DNA from: Malurus cyaneus samueli
Taxonomy: Eukaryota; Chordata; Aves; Passeriformes; Maluridae
Direction of reading: 5' to 3'
DNA length: 64,000 nucleotides
Assembly: GCA_009741485.1 (NCBI GenBank)
Contig: CM019214.1
Coordinates: 52,469,310 to 52,533,309 of the forward strand
Program-made: the position numbers and the translations under genes
The notes under the pieces: generated by a model
What the model was told of the DNA's origin: nothing
Database searches by the model: none
What the model saw: only the letters and a program-made list of their open reading frames with translations
Shown here: one piece after another, positions 25,001 through 34,700 of the stretch
Numbering within the stretch: position 1 is the first letter of the stretch
How the letters are laid out: every line of letters starts with the position of its first letter

Positions 25001-27598
25001 ATTAAAAAAATTAATGATGAAAAATACAGAGGCTTGTGTTTTCCTCTCAAGACCCTCATGGTTTTCTCTATTAATTCCTCATTCTCTGAGTAGTCACACA
25101 AAAGGAGACACCAAATTTCAGGAGACATCACTATCTAATGTTCAGAAATTAGACTGTAAACATTTATGTAGAAAGATCATGCTCCACTGAAAACACATGC
25201 AGTCAGTAATATGTAATTTGTCAGTGCTGTGTTTTGGCATCCTGCTCTGATTTTTAAGAAAATGTACTTCTTGGTTTTAACACAAGAACTTTACCTTTAG
25301 TGATAACTTCAAAAAATGAGAAATAGCTAGTGAGTAGAAGATCAAATCATAGTAAACCACCAAAATATTTATCTTAAGTGACAATGGCCAAGGATTAATT
25401 TTTAAATACATTTTTCTTGTATAAGTAGACACTGACATACAAAGATAAAATTCAGCCTAAAATTGTATATATAAATATGTCTGTAATTCAAAGTGTGCCT
25501 GTTTCAGTTCCCTATAAAAATGCCCATACTGCCAAGAGAACGAAAGAATGAAATGTTGGGACAGATCACTCATGTCTGCCTAGTTGAAAATGTTCTCTGG
25601 TTCTGTGTTGGACTAAAGATTGAATGTGCTCGAGAAGTGGCAATTTTTAAGCCATGGCAGTGATAGTACAGATGTGTGCTTCTGGCTCTTGGCCTTGATG
25701 GCCAGGTTTGGCTTTCTTCTTTTTAAGCAGCATAGATGCAGCTGTTTTACAAATGACCAGGGACATGAAAAATGTTGTTTGCAAGAATGAGCTGAGAATC
25801 ACGGTAGATTAACAAAAACTAATCTGTCCTCACTGCATGACTTCTGCATCAGCCTGTTCACTGCCTATGGAGCTAGTTTTTCTCTTAAAAATATTTATTA
25901 AAATCTGGCTTTAAAGACTTCCAAGAAGTGAAGGCTTGTCTGAACAGCTCCAGTGGTTCATTAGAATATCTATTAAAATAAACATTTCTTGCAAACTGAA
26001 AAGAATGACCTTTACCAGTTTAAACAATAATTTTGTCTCATAGTCACTGTCAAGAAGGGAGATGGTTTTAATTAGCAAACAAGACTATATAAAGTGCATT
26101 TGCTCTAAAAATCTGTACCTTTCCTCATTTCTCCTAAATATTTAATTATTTTTAATTTGGTATATTCATTTGCATTGGGGGAAGGGAAATGTTAATTTTT
26201 CAGAGGAAGAAAAAAAGTGAGCTCAAGCTTATGCATGCCAGAGAGAAAACTCTACAGAAAGGATAGCTGACAGCAGCTAAAGGGGTGGCAATGATTACAG
26301 CATTCTTTCCATCCTATTCATTTTAGCCAAAGGTGCTTTCAGCTGTCTGCAATACATTTTAATCACTGCTCTTCCAACAGCCCTAACCTCCTCTGAATCT
26401 TGAAGAAAAATTCTTCAATAACATGAACATCACATAAGCATTTCTGTGTAATCAAGAAGTACTTGGTACATATCCAACTATAAAAATTAACCCTACACGA
26501 GCCATATTGGTTTTTTTACAATAGTACTTTAGTAAAACTGATATCATCCACCCAAAAATCACTTGGATTTCTCAGAAATCATTGCTTTTTAAATTGCTAA
26601 GTGCAAAGAAGGTTTCATGAAATTTAATATAAAGGTGATAGCCAAGGAATATATAGTTTTCCTGTCAAGAAACATTGCAAGCAATCTGCTAATGCCTGAG
26701 GCCCTGGGATTATTGAAAAGTACTCATTTCTGGCCTAATGAATATTCTCCCAAGCTTCAGCTAAACATAGATCTGCTACAACATACTAGGTCACACAAAC
26801 ACAGGCAGATGCATCTCATCCCTGTCTTCATTTGACATTTTAAAATTTCTGTCCTCAACACAGTAGAGCCAGGAAGTTCCCTGCTGTGGCTACACCAATT
26901 TTGGTGCACTTAAGCCTGGCACATCCTACCTGAGCCAGGTCCTCATGCATCTCAAAATCTTTCAGTCTACAGAAATGTTTTTGAGGTTCAGGGAAATGGA
27001 AAATTTCATCAAGTTTCTGGTTTCCCTCTGGTCATTCCTCTGCATAGAAAGCAAATACTCCAGTACTCCTCAAGTTTTATTCTTCCAGAGGAGCAGACAA
27101 TCTCATCAGACAATGATTAAACAGCTTTTCTCTCCTTTCCCCCATTCTAATTTTCCTCCATTTCTCCTCATTTTGCCTTCATTAGTCAAAGAGACAGTGC
27201 TGAGACTGGTGGATCTCCCGACTGCCCTTGCAGCCGCCTCGCTCCTGTGGGTTTTCCACACCAACTCCACGGCCTTGCCCCGCACCGCCCGGCTCCCCCG
27301 CTCCACCACACGCCGCTGCCAACTCCGGTGTTTGGCCCTGAATCAGTTTTTGCACAATATCAATGGTTTGTCATCTGGAGCGAGTCACAGAGGCCCAAAT
27401 CGCCTCCTGCCACTGCCCCGTGAGGGAGCCACGCCAGGGCCATGGTGAGGCCTGGGAGGGAGGGAGGCCATGCCTCAGGCTCCGAGTGCCGGGGAGAGAA
27501 AGCGCAGGACACTCACTATTACCGCTTGGATTGGGAGACTGCTTCCGTAAGCTGAAAGCTGACATCTGCTCCGTGGGATGTTGTCCTTCTGCGGGAAC
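999..27598 (-). CDS. SCEL: Sciellin gene, N-terminal half (ten exons, gene continues past the left edge)
   Basis: Exons: 27598-27517, 23910-23792, 23122-23060, 22753-22682, 18813-18745, 16978-16913, 15696-15631, 12310-12230, 3587-3531, 1058-999. Sciellin is a cytoplasmic, cornified-envelope-associated protein of stratified epithelia with a proline/serine-rich N-terminus, a block of ~20-residue repeats and a C-terminal LIM domain (family knowledge). Seen here: the start MSAFSLRK, the block RRTLLQDNSWIKKRPEEE, two Y.S.D.L.R motifs, a basic KKKR, QSW.PPP and one LDN repeat, all in the same order as the mammalian protein as I remember it. About 230 residues are encoded; the other repeats and the LIM domain must lie left of position 1. 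Each exon is bounded by AG and GT. Phases agree everywhere except between the first two exons. I have no alignment, so exon edges are by eye. The non-coding first exon is not placed. Confidence 0.88.
1059..3530. other. SCEL intron
   Basis: AT-rich, with short A/T runs. A small CpG-bearing spot near 2968-2995 has no readable exon. Nothing else recognised. Confidence 0.55.
3531..3587 (-). CDS. SCEL: Probable SCEL exon preceding the repeat block (start uncertain)
   Basis: The 3' end is well supported: donor GTAAAG at 3530-3525, and the product end SVQSEQSNL plus a split R lines up with mammalian ETNRSAERNIR just before the first LDN repeat. Three acceptors fit: ACTACTTTAG giving 57 bases (used here, phase 2 to 2), TCTGTGCAAAG giving 18 bases from 3548 (also phase 2), and CCATATTTCCAAACAG giving 85 bases from 3615 (phase 1, out of step with the preceding exon). 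Confidence 0.5.
8390..8570 (-). mobile_element. CR1 retrotransposon 3' tail
   Basis: The plus strand starts TCATAGAATGGCCTGG, then GGAAGGGACCTTAAAGATCA, the reverse complement of the avian CR1 3' end. It continues through the GTTGCCCATAGTCCCTTCCAA and CACTTCCAGGGATGG segments and fades near 8570. It is a 5'-truncated, diverged copy inside a SCEL intron. Confidence 0.88.
10092..10196. repeat. TG/TA microsatellite
   Basis: Alternating TGTG, TATA and TATG units with a terminal ACACACAC run. It yields two spurious His/Ile/Tyr-rich frames on the minus strand. Confidence 0.85.
11513..11658 (-). mobile_element. CR1 retrotransposon 3' tail
   Basis: Begins ATAGAATCATAGAATG on the plus strand and continues with the GGACCTTAGAGATCATCCAA and GGGCAGGGACATCTTCCACT blocks typical of young avian CR1 tails. 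Better preserved than the copy at 8.4 kb. Confidence 0.92.
12230..12310 (-). CDS. SCEL: SCEL exon, S/T/K-rich linker
   Basis: 81 bases, phase 2 to 2. The acceptor CACCATTCCTGTTGCAG is strong; the donor is GTATAA. The product contains SPEQVTPQKSKTDVEDQ and ends TRPYK plus a split R. Its length and place fit the mammalian proline-rich PPIPPKPSSPVSS exon, but identity is low, so the assignment rests on splice sites, phase and position. Confidence 0.62.
12311..15630. other. SCEL intron
   Basis: AT-rich with no repeat family or exon that I can recognise. Confidence 0.5.
15631..15696 (-). CDS. SCEL: SCEL exon, QSWMPPP segment
   Basis: 66 bases, phase 2 to 2, product QSWMPPPVSSSKTPTETLE then SK. 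It corresponds to the mammalian QSWFPPPPPGYNASSS segment, which directly follows KKKR there and here. The acceptor is TAAAATTTACAG and the donor GTGTGT, a weaker but acceptable site. Confidence 0.8.
16326..16370. repeat. Short imperfect tandem repeat
   Basis: Three to four degenerate copies of a GAAATATGGA-like unit. Confidence 0.7.
16913..16978 (-). CDS. SCEL: SCEL exon, KKKR segment with a QSW opening
   Basis: 66 bases, phase 2 to 2. It opens QSWTPNAAST and ends NTAATSPIKKK plus the R split across the junction. The tail matches mammalian ASTSATTPVKKKR. In the mammalian protein as I recall it this exon does not open with QSW; that motif belongs to the following exon, which here carries it too. 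The donor is GTATTA; the acceptor TTTCCTTAACAG. Confidence 0.8.
18745..18813 (-). CDS. SCEL: SCEL exon, linker segment
   Basis: 69 bases, phase 2 to 2. The acceptor is TATCTGTGTTTCTGACAG and the donor GTATGA. The product is IPAGNDADKINKSPTLNHKQ then NN, similar in length and spacing to mammalian ISDRNDAAKTYKANTLDNQL. Conservation is moderate; frame, phase and order support it more than identity does. Confidence 0.75.
19845..20000. other. Unexplained CpG-bearing patch in a SCEL intron
   Basis: In AT-rich surroundings this stretch has several CpGs (near GACCGCGCTC, AGATCGCTAG, GCTGCGGGTG, CACTCGCC) and a possible GGGT/ACCC hairpin near 19947-19960. The plus strand has an open frame from ATG at 19861 rich in Ala/Gly. 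I recognise neither a tRNA, a snoRNA nor a repeat family. Confidence 0.35.
21420..21860 (+). mobile_element. Degraded CR1-type LINE, end of the reverse transcriptase
   Basis: Translated with stops and shifts, this resembles the C-terminal reverse-transcriptase region of amniote CR1 elements: a WQM.. segment near 21520, a LGII.DN segment near 21618, KRAN.ML near 21675, ISPLYL near 21741 and THLKY near 21770. It is much older than the short CR1 tails and could extend left to about 21000. It is on the strand opposite to SCEL. Confidence 0.7.
22682..22753 (-). CDS. SCEL: SCEL exon, RYRSDTTLDR motif
   Basis: 72 bases (69 with the alternative acceptor), phase 2 to 2. The product includes NINEKEDQKPVLGRYRSDTT followed by LDR, matching mammalian VNERDVPKATISRYSSDDT. 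The acceptor is a tandem TTACAGCAG, so splicing at the second AG would drop one serine-type codon. The donor is GTAGGG at 22681-22676. Confidence 0.85.
22754..23791. other. SCEL introns around exon 23122-23060
   Basis: Two short introns (306 and 669 bases). A direct repeat of AAGAACTTCATCAA occurs near 23545-23570. Nothing else seen. Confidence 0.55.
23060..23122 (-). CDS. SCEL: SCEL exon, DENYGR motif
   Basis: 63 bases, phase 2 to 2. The acceptor is TCTCTTTTGTTGAAG and the donor GTACGG. The product reads DENYGRAVLNQYKSQDSLH, matching mammalian DENYGRVVLNRHNSHDALD. It joins the previous exon's GAA AG in frame. The Y.S.D.L segment is the first of two related motifs; the second is in the next exon. 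Confidence 0.85.
23792..23910 (-). CDS. SCEL: SCEL exon, NKRRT..QDNSWIKKRPEEE block
   Basis: This is the most recognisable exon: it encodes INKRRTLLQDNSWIKKRPEE, nearly identical to the mammalian block VNKRRTFLQDNSWIKKRPEE. The acceptor TTTCCCTGCATTTGCAG lies just right of 23910 and the donor is GTAAGA at 23791-23786. It leaves in phase 2 (GAA AG). The whole 119 bases are open in that frame, but this requires phase-0 entry whereas the preceding exon leaves in phase 1. Read from phase 1, the first codons give NKKSPSVAIK, which resembles mammalian sciellin better, then hit TGA at 23860-23858. Dropping one base of the T5 run (plus strand 23880-23884) joins the two readings. Either an extra small exon is missed or there is a one-base indel. 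Confidence 0.85.
23911..27516. other. SCEL intron between the first two coding exons
   Basis: Mostly AT-rich and featureless, then a GC- and CpG-rich patch at 27195-27490. If a small exon of length 2 modulo 3 restores the reading frame, it would lie here, but I see no clear candidate. Confidence 0.5.
27195..27490. promoter_or_regulatory. CpG-rich patch next to the SCEL start exon
   Basis: A local GC-rich block with clustered CpGs (for example GCACCGCCCGGC, CACACGCCGCTG) beginning just inside the intron after the start exon. It could be a regulatory element, an alternative first exon or a short CpG island; no TATA box or splice pairing settles it. Confidence 0.3.
27517..27598 (-). CDS. SCEL: SCEL exon with the start codon
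   Basis: The acceptor is a pyrimidine-rich stretch ending CTCTCTTAG just right of 27598. ATG lies at 27565-27563, after 33 bases of 5' UTR. Coding reads MSAFSLRKQSPNPSGN, close to the mammalian start MSNVTLRKMSPTGN. The chosen donor is GTGAGT at 27516-27511, which leaves the exon in phase 1; an alternative GTAATA donor six bases earlier gives the same phase but drops the conserved GN. The upstream frame stays open, so this ATG is chosen by homology and not by an upstream stop. Confidence 0.82.
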
Positions 27599-28094
27599 CT
27601 AAGAGAGAATGTGACAAAAAAAGGAAGTGAGCATTGGCAGAGAATAGGAATGAGCCCCAAAGACAGGTGAGGTTTGTTGCCTGCTTTGATCACCTCCTCA
27701 CACAAGTTTAGCCAGACAGGCTGCAATGGCTCAGGGCCAGTCACAGCCCTCCTCACAATCTGGGGCACAATCCTGGCTTTTCCCTGCCTGGTGACAGCAA
27801 TGTGCATTCTTGCCCTGTCCTTCAGCCTGTCCCACTGCCCCTTCTTTGCTGGGAGCTCCTTCCCTGACGACTCTCGGTGTGGAGAGAGCCTTCCACGAGC
27901 GAGATGGAATATTGAAGAACAGGCTGAGGTGATAACTCAGTGGGAAGATGTACCAATTCATGGCACATAACAAAGGAGTTCATCCAGCCCTGCTGATAGG
28001 TTTCTCTGATTCAGTGGTCAGCAGCTAATGTGGGGGGTCAGGACAGAAGCAGTTCTGTTGCTCTGCAATGGTTCTCCGGCCACCGACTACTTAC

Positions 28095-28140
28095 CTTGCC
28101 TCAAATCAGGTTAAAAGCCTCCAAGACTAATGATTAAAAA
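28095..28140 (-). other. Candidate SCEL 5' untranslated exon (3' end only)
   Basis: A consensus donor, GGCAAG followed by GTAAGTAG, lies on the minus strand 497 bases upstream of the start exon. A preceding exon would end at 28095. Its start is a guess, and no promoter motif is recognised; a first exon much further right is equally possible. Confidence 0.22.
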
Positions 28141-28708
28141 TATTTTGTGGTTCACTTTGAAACTGGATTGTGAATATCAGCTTTTCTAGAAAAAGCATCA
28201 AGCAGGCATTTTGATGACAGAAAATTCTTCTTTAAGTTAAAAAAAGCTCCAAATGCTAACACTGACTTAAGAGTTTGGCCAAAATTGACCGCTTCAGCAA
28301 ATAGATTCTTTTCTGTAAAGCAGCATTTTGCAAGAAAACAATGTTGTGCTGGCAAGCTTACAACCAGCTCCACTGTCAGGCTGCTAAAATTTACAGAAAC
28401 ACCAGAAAACAGTTTCTGTGACAGAAGCAGTCCTTAAAAATCAGTAACATTCCTGGTTATCTGGATGACACAGTTATCCTTTTTTTCTTTTTGCAGACGT
28501 AAAGTGTACTGCTCACACACCTAAAATAGAGTGGATTGACACTGGAGCCTGTGGCTCTTTCTTTACTGAGGGGAGGTGAAGAAGATTTTGGATTCTGGCA
28601 AAAGCTTAAGAATAATGGTTATACTGACAATAAAACATTGTGGATGCCACAATGGATTGCACTTAGAGGAGATTTTTCTTTTCTATGCTTTCACTGCCAG
28701 ACAATTAC

Positions 28709-28726
28709 AAAAAAAAAAAAAAAAAA
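28709..28726 (+). repeat. A18 homopolymer
   Basis: Uninterrupted A run; no retrocopy body or target-site duplication seen beside it. Confidence 0.9.
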
Positions 28727-31700
28727 GCCTCCCACAAAATATCCCAACACAAACAAGAAAGCAAACAAACAAAAAGAAGCAGTAACCCAAAATCTGGACA
28801 TAAAAAAACTAGAGAAAGTACACATATAAATACTAAACCAGTATTGGGGTACAAAAATCTGAATGTATTTTAATCTCTTGTGAAATTTCAAGTATTTATT
28901 AGAGTTTAAAATTCTGGCATTTTGAAAGGTCCTACCTGCATTCTTTTCTTTTAACCTTACTTGTTGGTATCATGCAGGCATTGGCTCAGTGTGTGTAGAA
29001 AGCATGTGACTGCTGGATCTGGTTCCCACACAATAAAAATGCGCTTGGGGCTATGGTGAGCCTCATTTATTTTGCAATAGGTTATAAAATACCTTTAAAA
29101 ATACTTATATAAGGTTTTAACAATATATGCACTTTTTTAAAGAATATCTGTGCTTTTTTTCCTAGAAACTGCTCAGGTCGGTTATCAAGCAATCAAATTT
29201 TTTAGATTGTTACCGCTCTCACTATCTATTTTCCTGAACTGTCCCAAGATGATAGAGAAGTATCTGATTTACTTTTCTAGCTTAGGGTCAGCTGGACATC
29301 TGACACAGTCAGTACCAGGATAATAGAAAGTTTGATATTTCAGTATACTTTACATGCAATGAGAACTTCATCTCAAGAAGAAGTAGTAGTTTGCATAGAA
29401 ACATATTGGATTTATTTTCTATTAAGTACTTTTAAAGCCGTTTGCTAAGGGAAATATATCATAAAACTTGGAAAAATGAGACTTCTTTAGTTAAAATTAA
29501 ATCAAATGAAAAGCAACAATAAAGAGGTTTGCAGCTGCTGCTTGTATCCCTGAGAGTCCAGCAAGTGTATTTCTTTCATTCTCCATCATTTAATTAATAC
29601 TTTTGTCTCTTGTCCTATATTCATTTTTTAATGACTTTAGGACAAAGCAGTATTTCTGTTTCACATGTGTACAGCATCCAGAATAAACTGCTGCATAGTC
29701 TCCCAACCCAAAAGTAGTATGCATAAATAAATAAAAGAAACAGGCACACTCTGTTTTACAGTTAGCACTGAAAATGTGCCAGGTATTCTGAAATTTTAAA
29801 CCCAGGCATTTTAGTCCTACAGAATACTGCCATTTTGTCCTCCAGGCTTGCTTCTTACCGCTGAGCTTTCAAGTTGTATATCAAAGATTAATTCATTAAA
29901 ATTTAAATATGAAATTTTCAAAAAAAAATCTTACTTTAATCTGTAGCACAGGCAATCAAGAATCATCAGAGTAAGATTTATATTTTAGTATCTAAGAAAT
30001 GAAAAGAACCTTGCATAAAGAGGCCAAATACAGCTCATCAAAGCAGTTTTTCCTTCGTCTTCCCTATTTTAAACTGTTTTTGTGTGTATCTGTGTATTTG
30101 AAAAGAGTAGTGAACAAGAGATTAAGAGGGTCACATTAGTTTAAAAATATCGGCTCATAAAGATCTGGAGCTGTCACATTATTCACACAGGTCAGTGAAC
30201 AGCTCATCTTCAGACCACAGTGAGATAAAAAAAAAGTTTTTAACTTTGTAAAGGAGATTATGAGAAAGCAGAGTTATAGTTTTCTATACTGTGCTATAGT
30301 AGTAAATTATGTTCAGACATTCTTAATAAGATGTCAACCACTGAAGCAAAACAACTTAGCTGGAATGCAAAACAAAAACAAACAGGAATGCAACTCCAGT
30401 ATAATTTGAATTTAAAACAGCGTCAGGAAACTCTAAATGAAAATTAAAACTGCCCTGGCCAGTCCAGTGAGCAGCTCCCAAATGGGTTTAAGACATGCTA
30501 GTCCTAGATTCAGACCCTTAGCCATTTTTAGAGAAATCCAAACATGATCCTAAAGAAATTCAGAAAAAAACTCAGCCATGACTTCAGGGAAAGCTAGAAG
30601 TCCATCTAACCTAGCAAGAAATTACTCCAAAAGCAGCACAAGTCTCCAACATTATTTTTACCACAAATATCTATATTTACACTTCTACATCTCCTTTTCA
30701 TCTTCTGCAATGACTGATCAGCAGAGTACCTCAGGCCTGCCTTAAATTCTGAAAGCCAGACCTTCTACTTTTCAAATCATCTGGACACACCCATTCCTCC
30801 ATCACAGAGTCCTTTTACCTTGCTTCTCCTGCTCTTTGCTGTAGCTGTCTGTGTGATTAGGCTTCACACATATGCATTGGTGTATTTAAAAAAATACATA
30901 ATAATAGAAGCATTTCCTGTAAGGTTCATATTTCCACATCAGACTGAACCAGTTCCAACCAAAAACCATCTTTGCTTTTTGGCTTCTAGCTATGGCAGTG
31001 ATTAAGACCTTATTTATAAGTAGTCAGTTGATATGTATTTTGCTTCTAATAAAAAATAATAATTTCCACAGCTTAGAGGCAAGAGGCATTGCATTACCAT
31101 CACACTGCATAAAAAGGAATTCAACATAGTAAATGTTGAAGGAGTGTTAAGAGAGACACACCTTCTCTGAAGTCAAAATATTTGGTTTTATACTCAGGTC
31201 TTTTACATAAAGCATTACCAACTGCAAGTGCCTAAAATGTCAAGTTTTCCACTGTTATTAATGAACTGGGTGATACAAAAATTTGTAGCTGAACAACTAG
31301 TTTAAAAATAGAATGTTTCTGAATTTTCCTGTCATCCAACTTCTTGTGCTGCATTGCTAGACCAGACTGAATTGTAGAGAAGTTGCTGAGTTTGACATGT
31401 CTTTATGAAATGCCAGCTGGAACAACTGGGTTTCATAAGTGACTCTACACAGCCACAGCTTGCTGACTACTGCTTGCTACAAGTCCTTCAAGTTCCAGAT
31501 TTTTGAAAGCATCTAGTATTTGCCATACAAGAAAGAAAATGGGCCTATACTGTGTTCTTTCTCTGTCCCAGATATGAAGCTTGCCACCAAAATTTCATCT
31601 TCTTGAAGAGCTATTCTCTGAAGTAAACTTAATAGTCAGTATCCTGAGAGTAACAAGAGCTCAAATTTTTAGAATTATTGCATTAGAACTGCAGACTTAC

Positions 31701-34700
31701 TTCAGCTCTACTTTTTGTTTTGCCTTGTTTTCCCTTGTAACTCTTAATATTAATTCTATAGCATGTGGCTATATGTGAGACGAATATAGCAAATATGACT
31801 TTAAAGAAAAACACATTTGGTTTTAATCACTTATAAAACACATAACAGTATTTCCTTGCTTTCATTTTTACAACTTTTAAGTTGGAAAACTTCATTATTT
31901 TCTCCATCACTTCTCTTGAATATAGTAAGTGTGAGCAAGCAACTGTTTAAATTAATTCTGACTCGATACAGGATGAAGATTTCCGCGCCCTAAAACTAGA
32001 CCCTGGGTACACACATCATTGCAGGTGTCCTTCTAGATAAGCACCCATAAGTGTGTAAAGTAAAATCTTTCTGGTTTGGGAAGTCAATACCAATTTTGCT
32101 GTTGTCCATATCCATCCTTTCTCCCCTCAGACCACAATAGTGCTGTGATTAGGCTGTCAGATCTGCCTACCGATACTTACACTCAAGTAAGGATTTCTTG
32201 ATTGTAGATGAAGGTGGTTTTGCAAATCACCATCACAGCCAGAGCCATTCAAGGCTGTACAATCCTTCACACATCCAAACTTGTTATTACAGACAAGAAT
32301 ATGATCTCTTCAAATAGCATTAAAGGCCCTTTCTATCAAGTGTAGATATATATGTATAACTGATGTTCTGTTTCCTTCCCTACACAATTACCACCAGTAA
32401 CACGATTCTATTTGTTTGGCAATTAGTCTTTTTGTCCTTTTGCTGAAAACTACATTTAAAAATTACTGCTTTATTTTACAGACATTAAAGAATCACACAA
32501 ATGTGTTCTTAGACAGGTTCTTTTTCTCACAAGTTACACATCAGAGCAATAGCCATATAATACACGTATCCACTTCTGGAAATAATACATTGTGTTTAAA
32601 TGAATATTTTACTCTACTGTTTTGTCCACAGATCCAGTAACACAGAAAATACTTCACACAGAAAATAGAAATAACATGTGTATGTATGAAAAAGAGAAAA
32701 GAGGCAAGGTAGGACTACAGAACACGTGGATGTGTGACAGAAATCATTCATCTATTTGCAGCTGAAAGAGCTCTCAAAACTGGTTTTTCAAGATGTGGGC
32801 GGAGGAGATTCTGTTTTGAAAGGAGCTTTGGAACTGTCACTAATGTAAAATCACTTAAGTCACAATCTAACTTTGTATGTATTTTTAAACTAGAAATACA
32901 TGTTCAATTTTAAATATATTTGAGTTTTTTTAGTAGGGAGTAGAAAAAGAGGTGATGATTTTAATTTTCTTCATTCTAAATTTCTGTCATTCTGTTTACT
33001 AGATTTTTGATGAAGAACCCTTCCTGTTTATACATGGGTTCAGGTCAGTGTATAGATAATTCCTTGTATTAAATTAGAATGGGTGTTTTTGCAAAGTGAA
33101 TTGTTGGTAATAAAAGTGAATTGTTGATTTTTTTTTGCCAAAATAATAAGCTTAAAGAAAATTCAAGGAAATGAGAAAAGAGTAAATACTCATTAATTTT
33201 AGATTAAAATTCCAAATAAAGATAATAAACAATTAAATGAACCAAATAGCTAAAATTACAGTAAAACAGCCACTCATGAAAAGTGGTTTGAACAGTGAAT
33301 TTATCATCAGAGAATTATCACTAGAATAAAATACAATTAGCAATATAATATAAATAATGAAGTAATTAGGATGGTATGGCTAGGAGAAATCAGAAACATC
33401 CAAGGAATCTGAACACCTAAACCATAAAATTTTAAGAGCTGCATTTTCAGTCAAGTTCTCCGTACGTCCTGAAAATCAGATCCCGTGAAGTGGCATCCTA
33501 AACTGGACATTAAGAAATCACAGAACATCTGAAAATGTTGGAGTTTCCCTGCATGGTATATAAAACCAGAACAGTAAACATCCTTACCTAGGTATGGCAG
33601 AAATCAGTGTCCTAGCGTGGCTCAGTGTGGTTACTCAGCCTGGAAGAGAGGCACAGTCAAAGCAGACAGAGAGCTGAACTGTTCTTCCCCATCCAGTTGT
33701 CTGAAAAGTCAAGAGACTCCTTCAGAGACTGAGTCACTTAAGGAGGAGGTAGGAGGTGTGGAAAAGGGTGGCACCTTGTAGAAATACCAGATCAATTAAG
33801 ACTACGGGTGAGTTGTTATCCTTCTGTGCTTGCTGTTCTTTTCAAGTGCAGTAGGGCTGGGTTTCACAAGAAGAACTGCCTTCACAGACCTTGAAACAGA
33901 AAACCAAGCAATTACCATTTGGAAAAATATGCTACAATCATTTGGATTTTCCACAGAAACACATGTTGCAAAGCTATAGGGCCGCCTCTCAGCTACAGAG
34001 CTGCAGGTATTTACATGGGTGAACATGAAGTAATGCCATATTTCACCAGAGAAAAGTTCTGTAGAAGTGTTACATGGGAACACACACTGGGGTTTGATCT
34101 GCATTAAGTATTGCACGGTTTGAGTATGTGGGCAGAGGCAAAAGATCTGGGGGGAAATCCCTCCCACATGAAATCTTGTTGCAAGTCTCTCTTATCTCTG
34201 CATATTTGCATTCTCGTTCAGTACAGCCAGCAGTAAACAAAGGAGGGAAGAGGTTGTGTTCACTTTTTTCTCCTTTCTTTAAAGTGGCTGCAAATAAGTT
34301 TGTCTATAGGCTAAAAACTGCCTTAGTATTAGCAAATACTTTTCTCATAGAAATACTGTATGCAGCTCCCTGGTTCTGTTTAAGATACAGAGGCTGGGTT
34401 TCATGTATTTTATGCAAGCCCACCCTTATTTTATATTTGGGGCACTTTTTAAATGAAATATGAGGGAGGTCGTTTAACAAGATGCTGGGCAACCTTTAGT
34501 CCTATTGTCTTTTGTGAAAATTAAGACTTTCTTTGAACACAAGCAAAGCAAACTGATATGAATTAACTTAGTCTGTATTTTTGTTGATGGTCACCTTTTC
34601 ATAGACTTGGTGCTTAGTAGCATGAAGTTATTGTCTAAACATTGGTTCTATCTGATGTAATACAGCTGATGAAGCAGAGCAGCAGACAAAAAAATATCAC

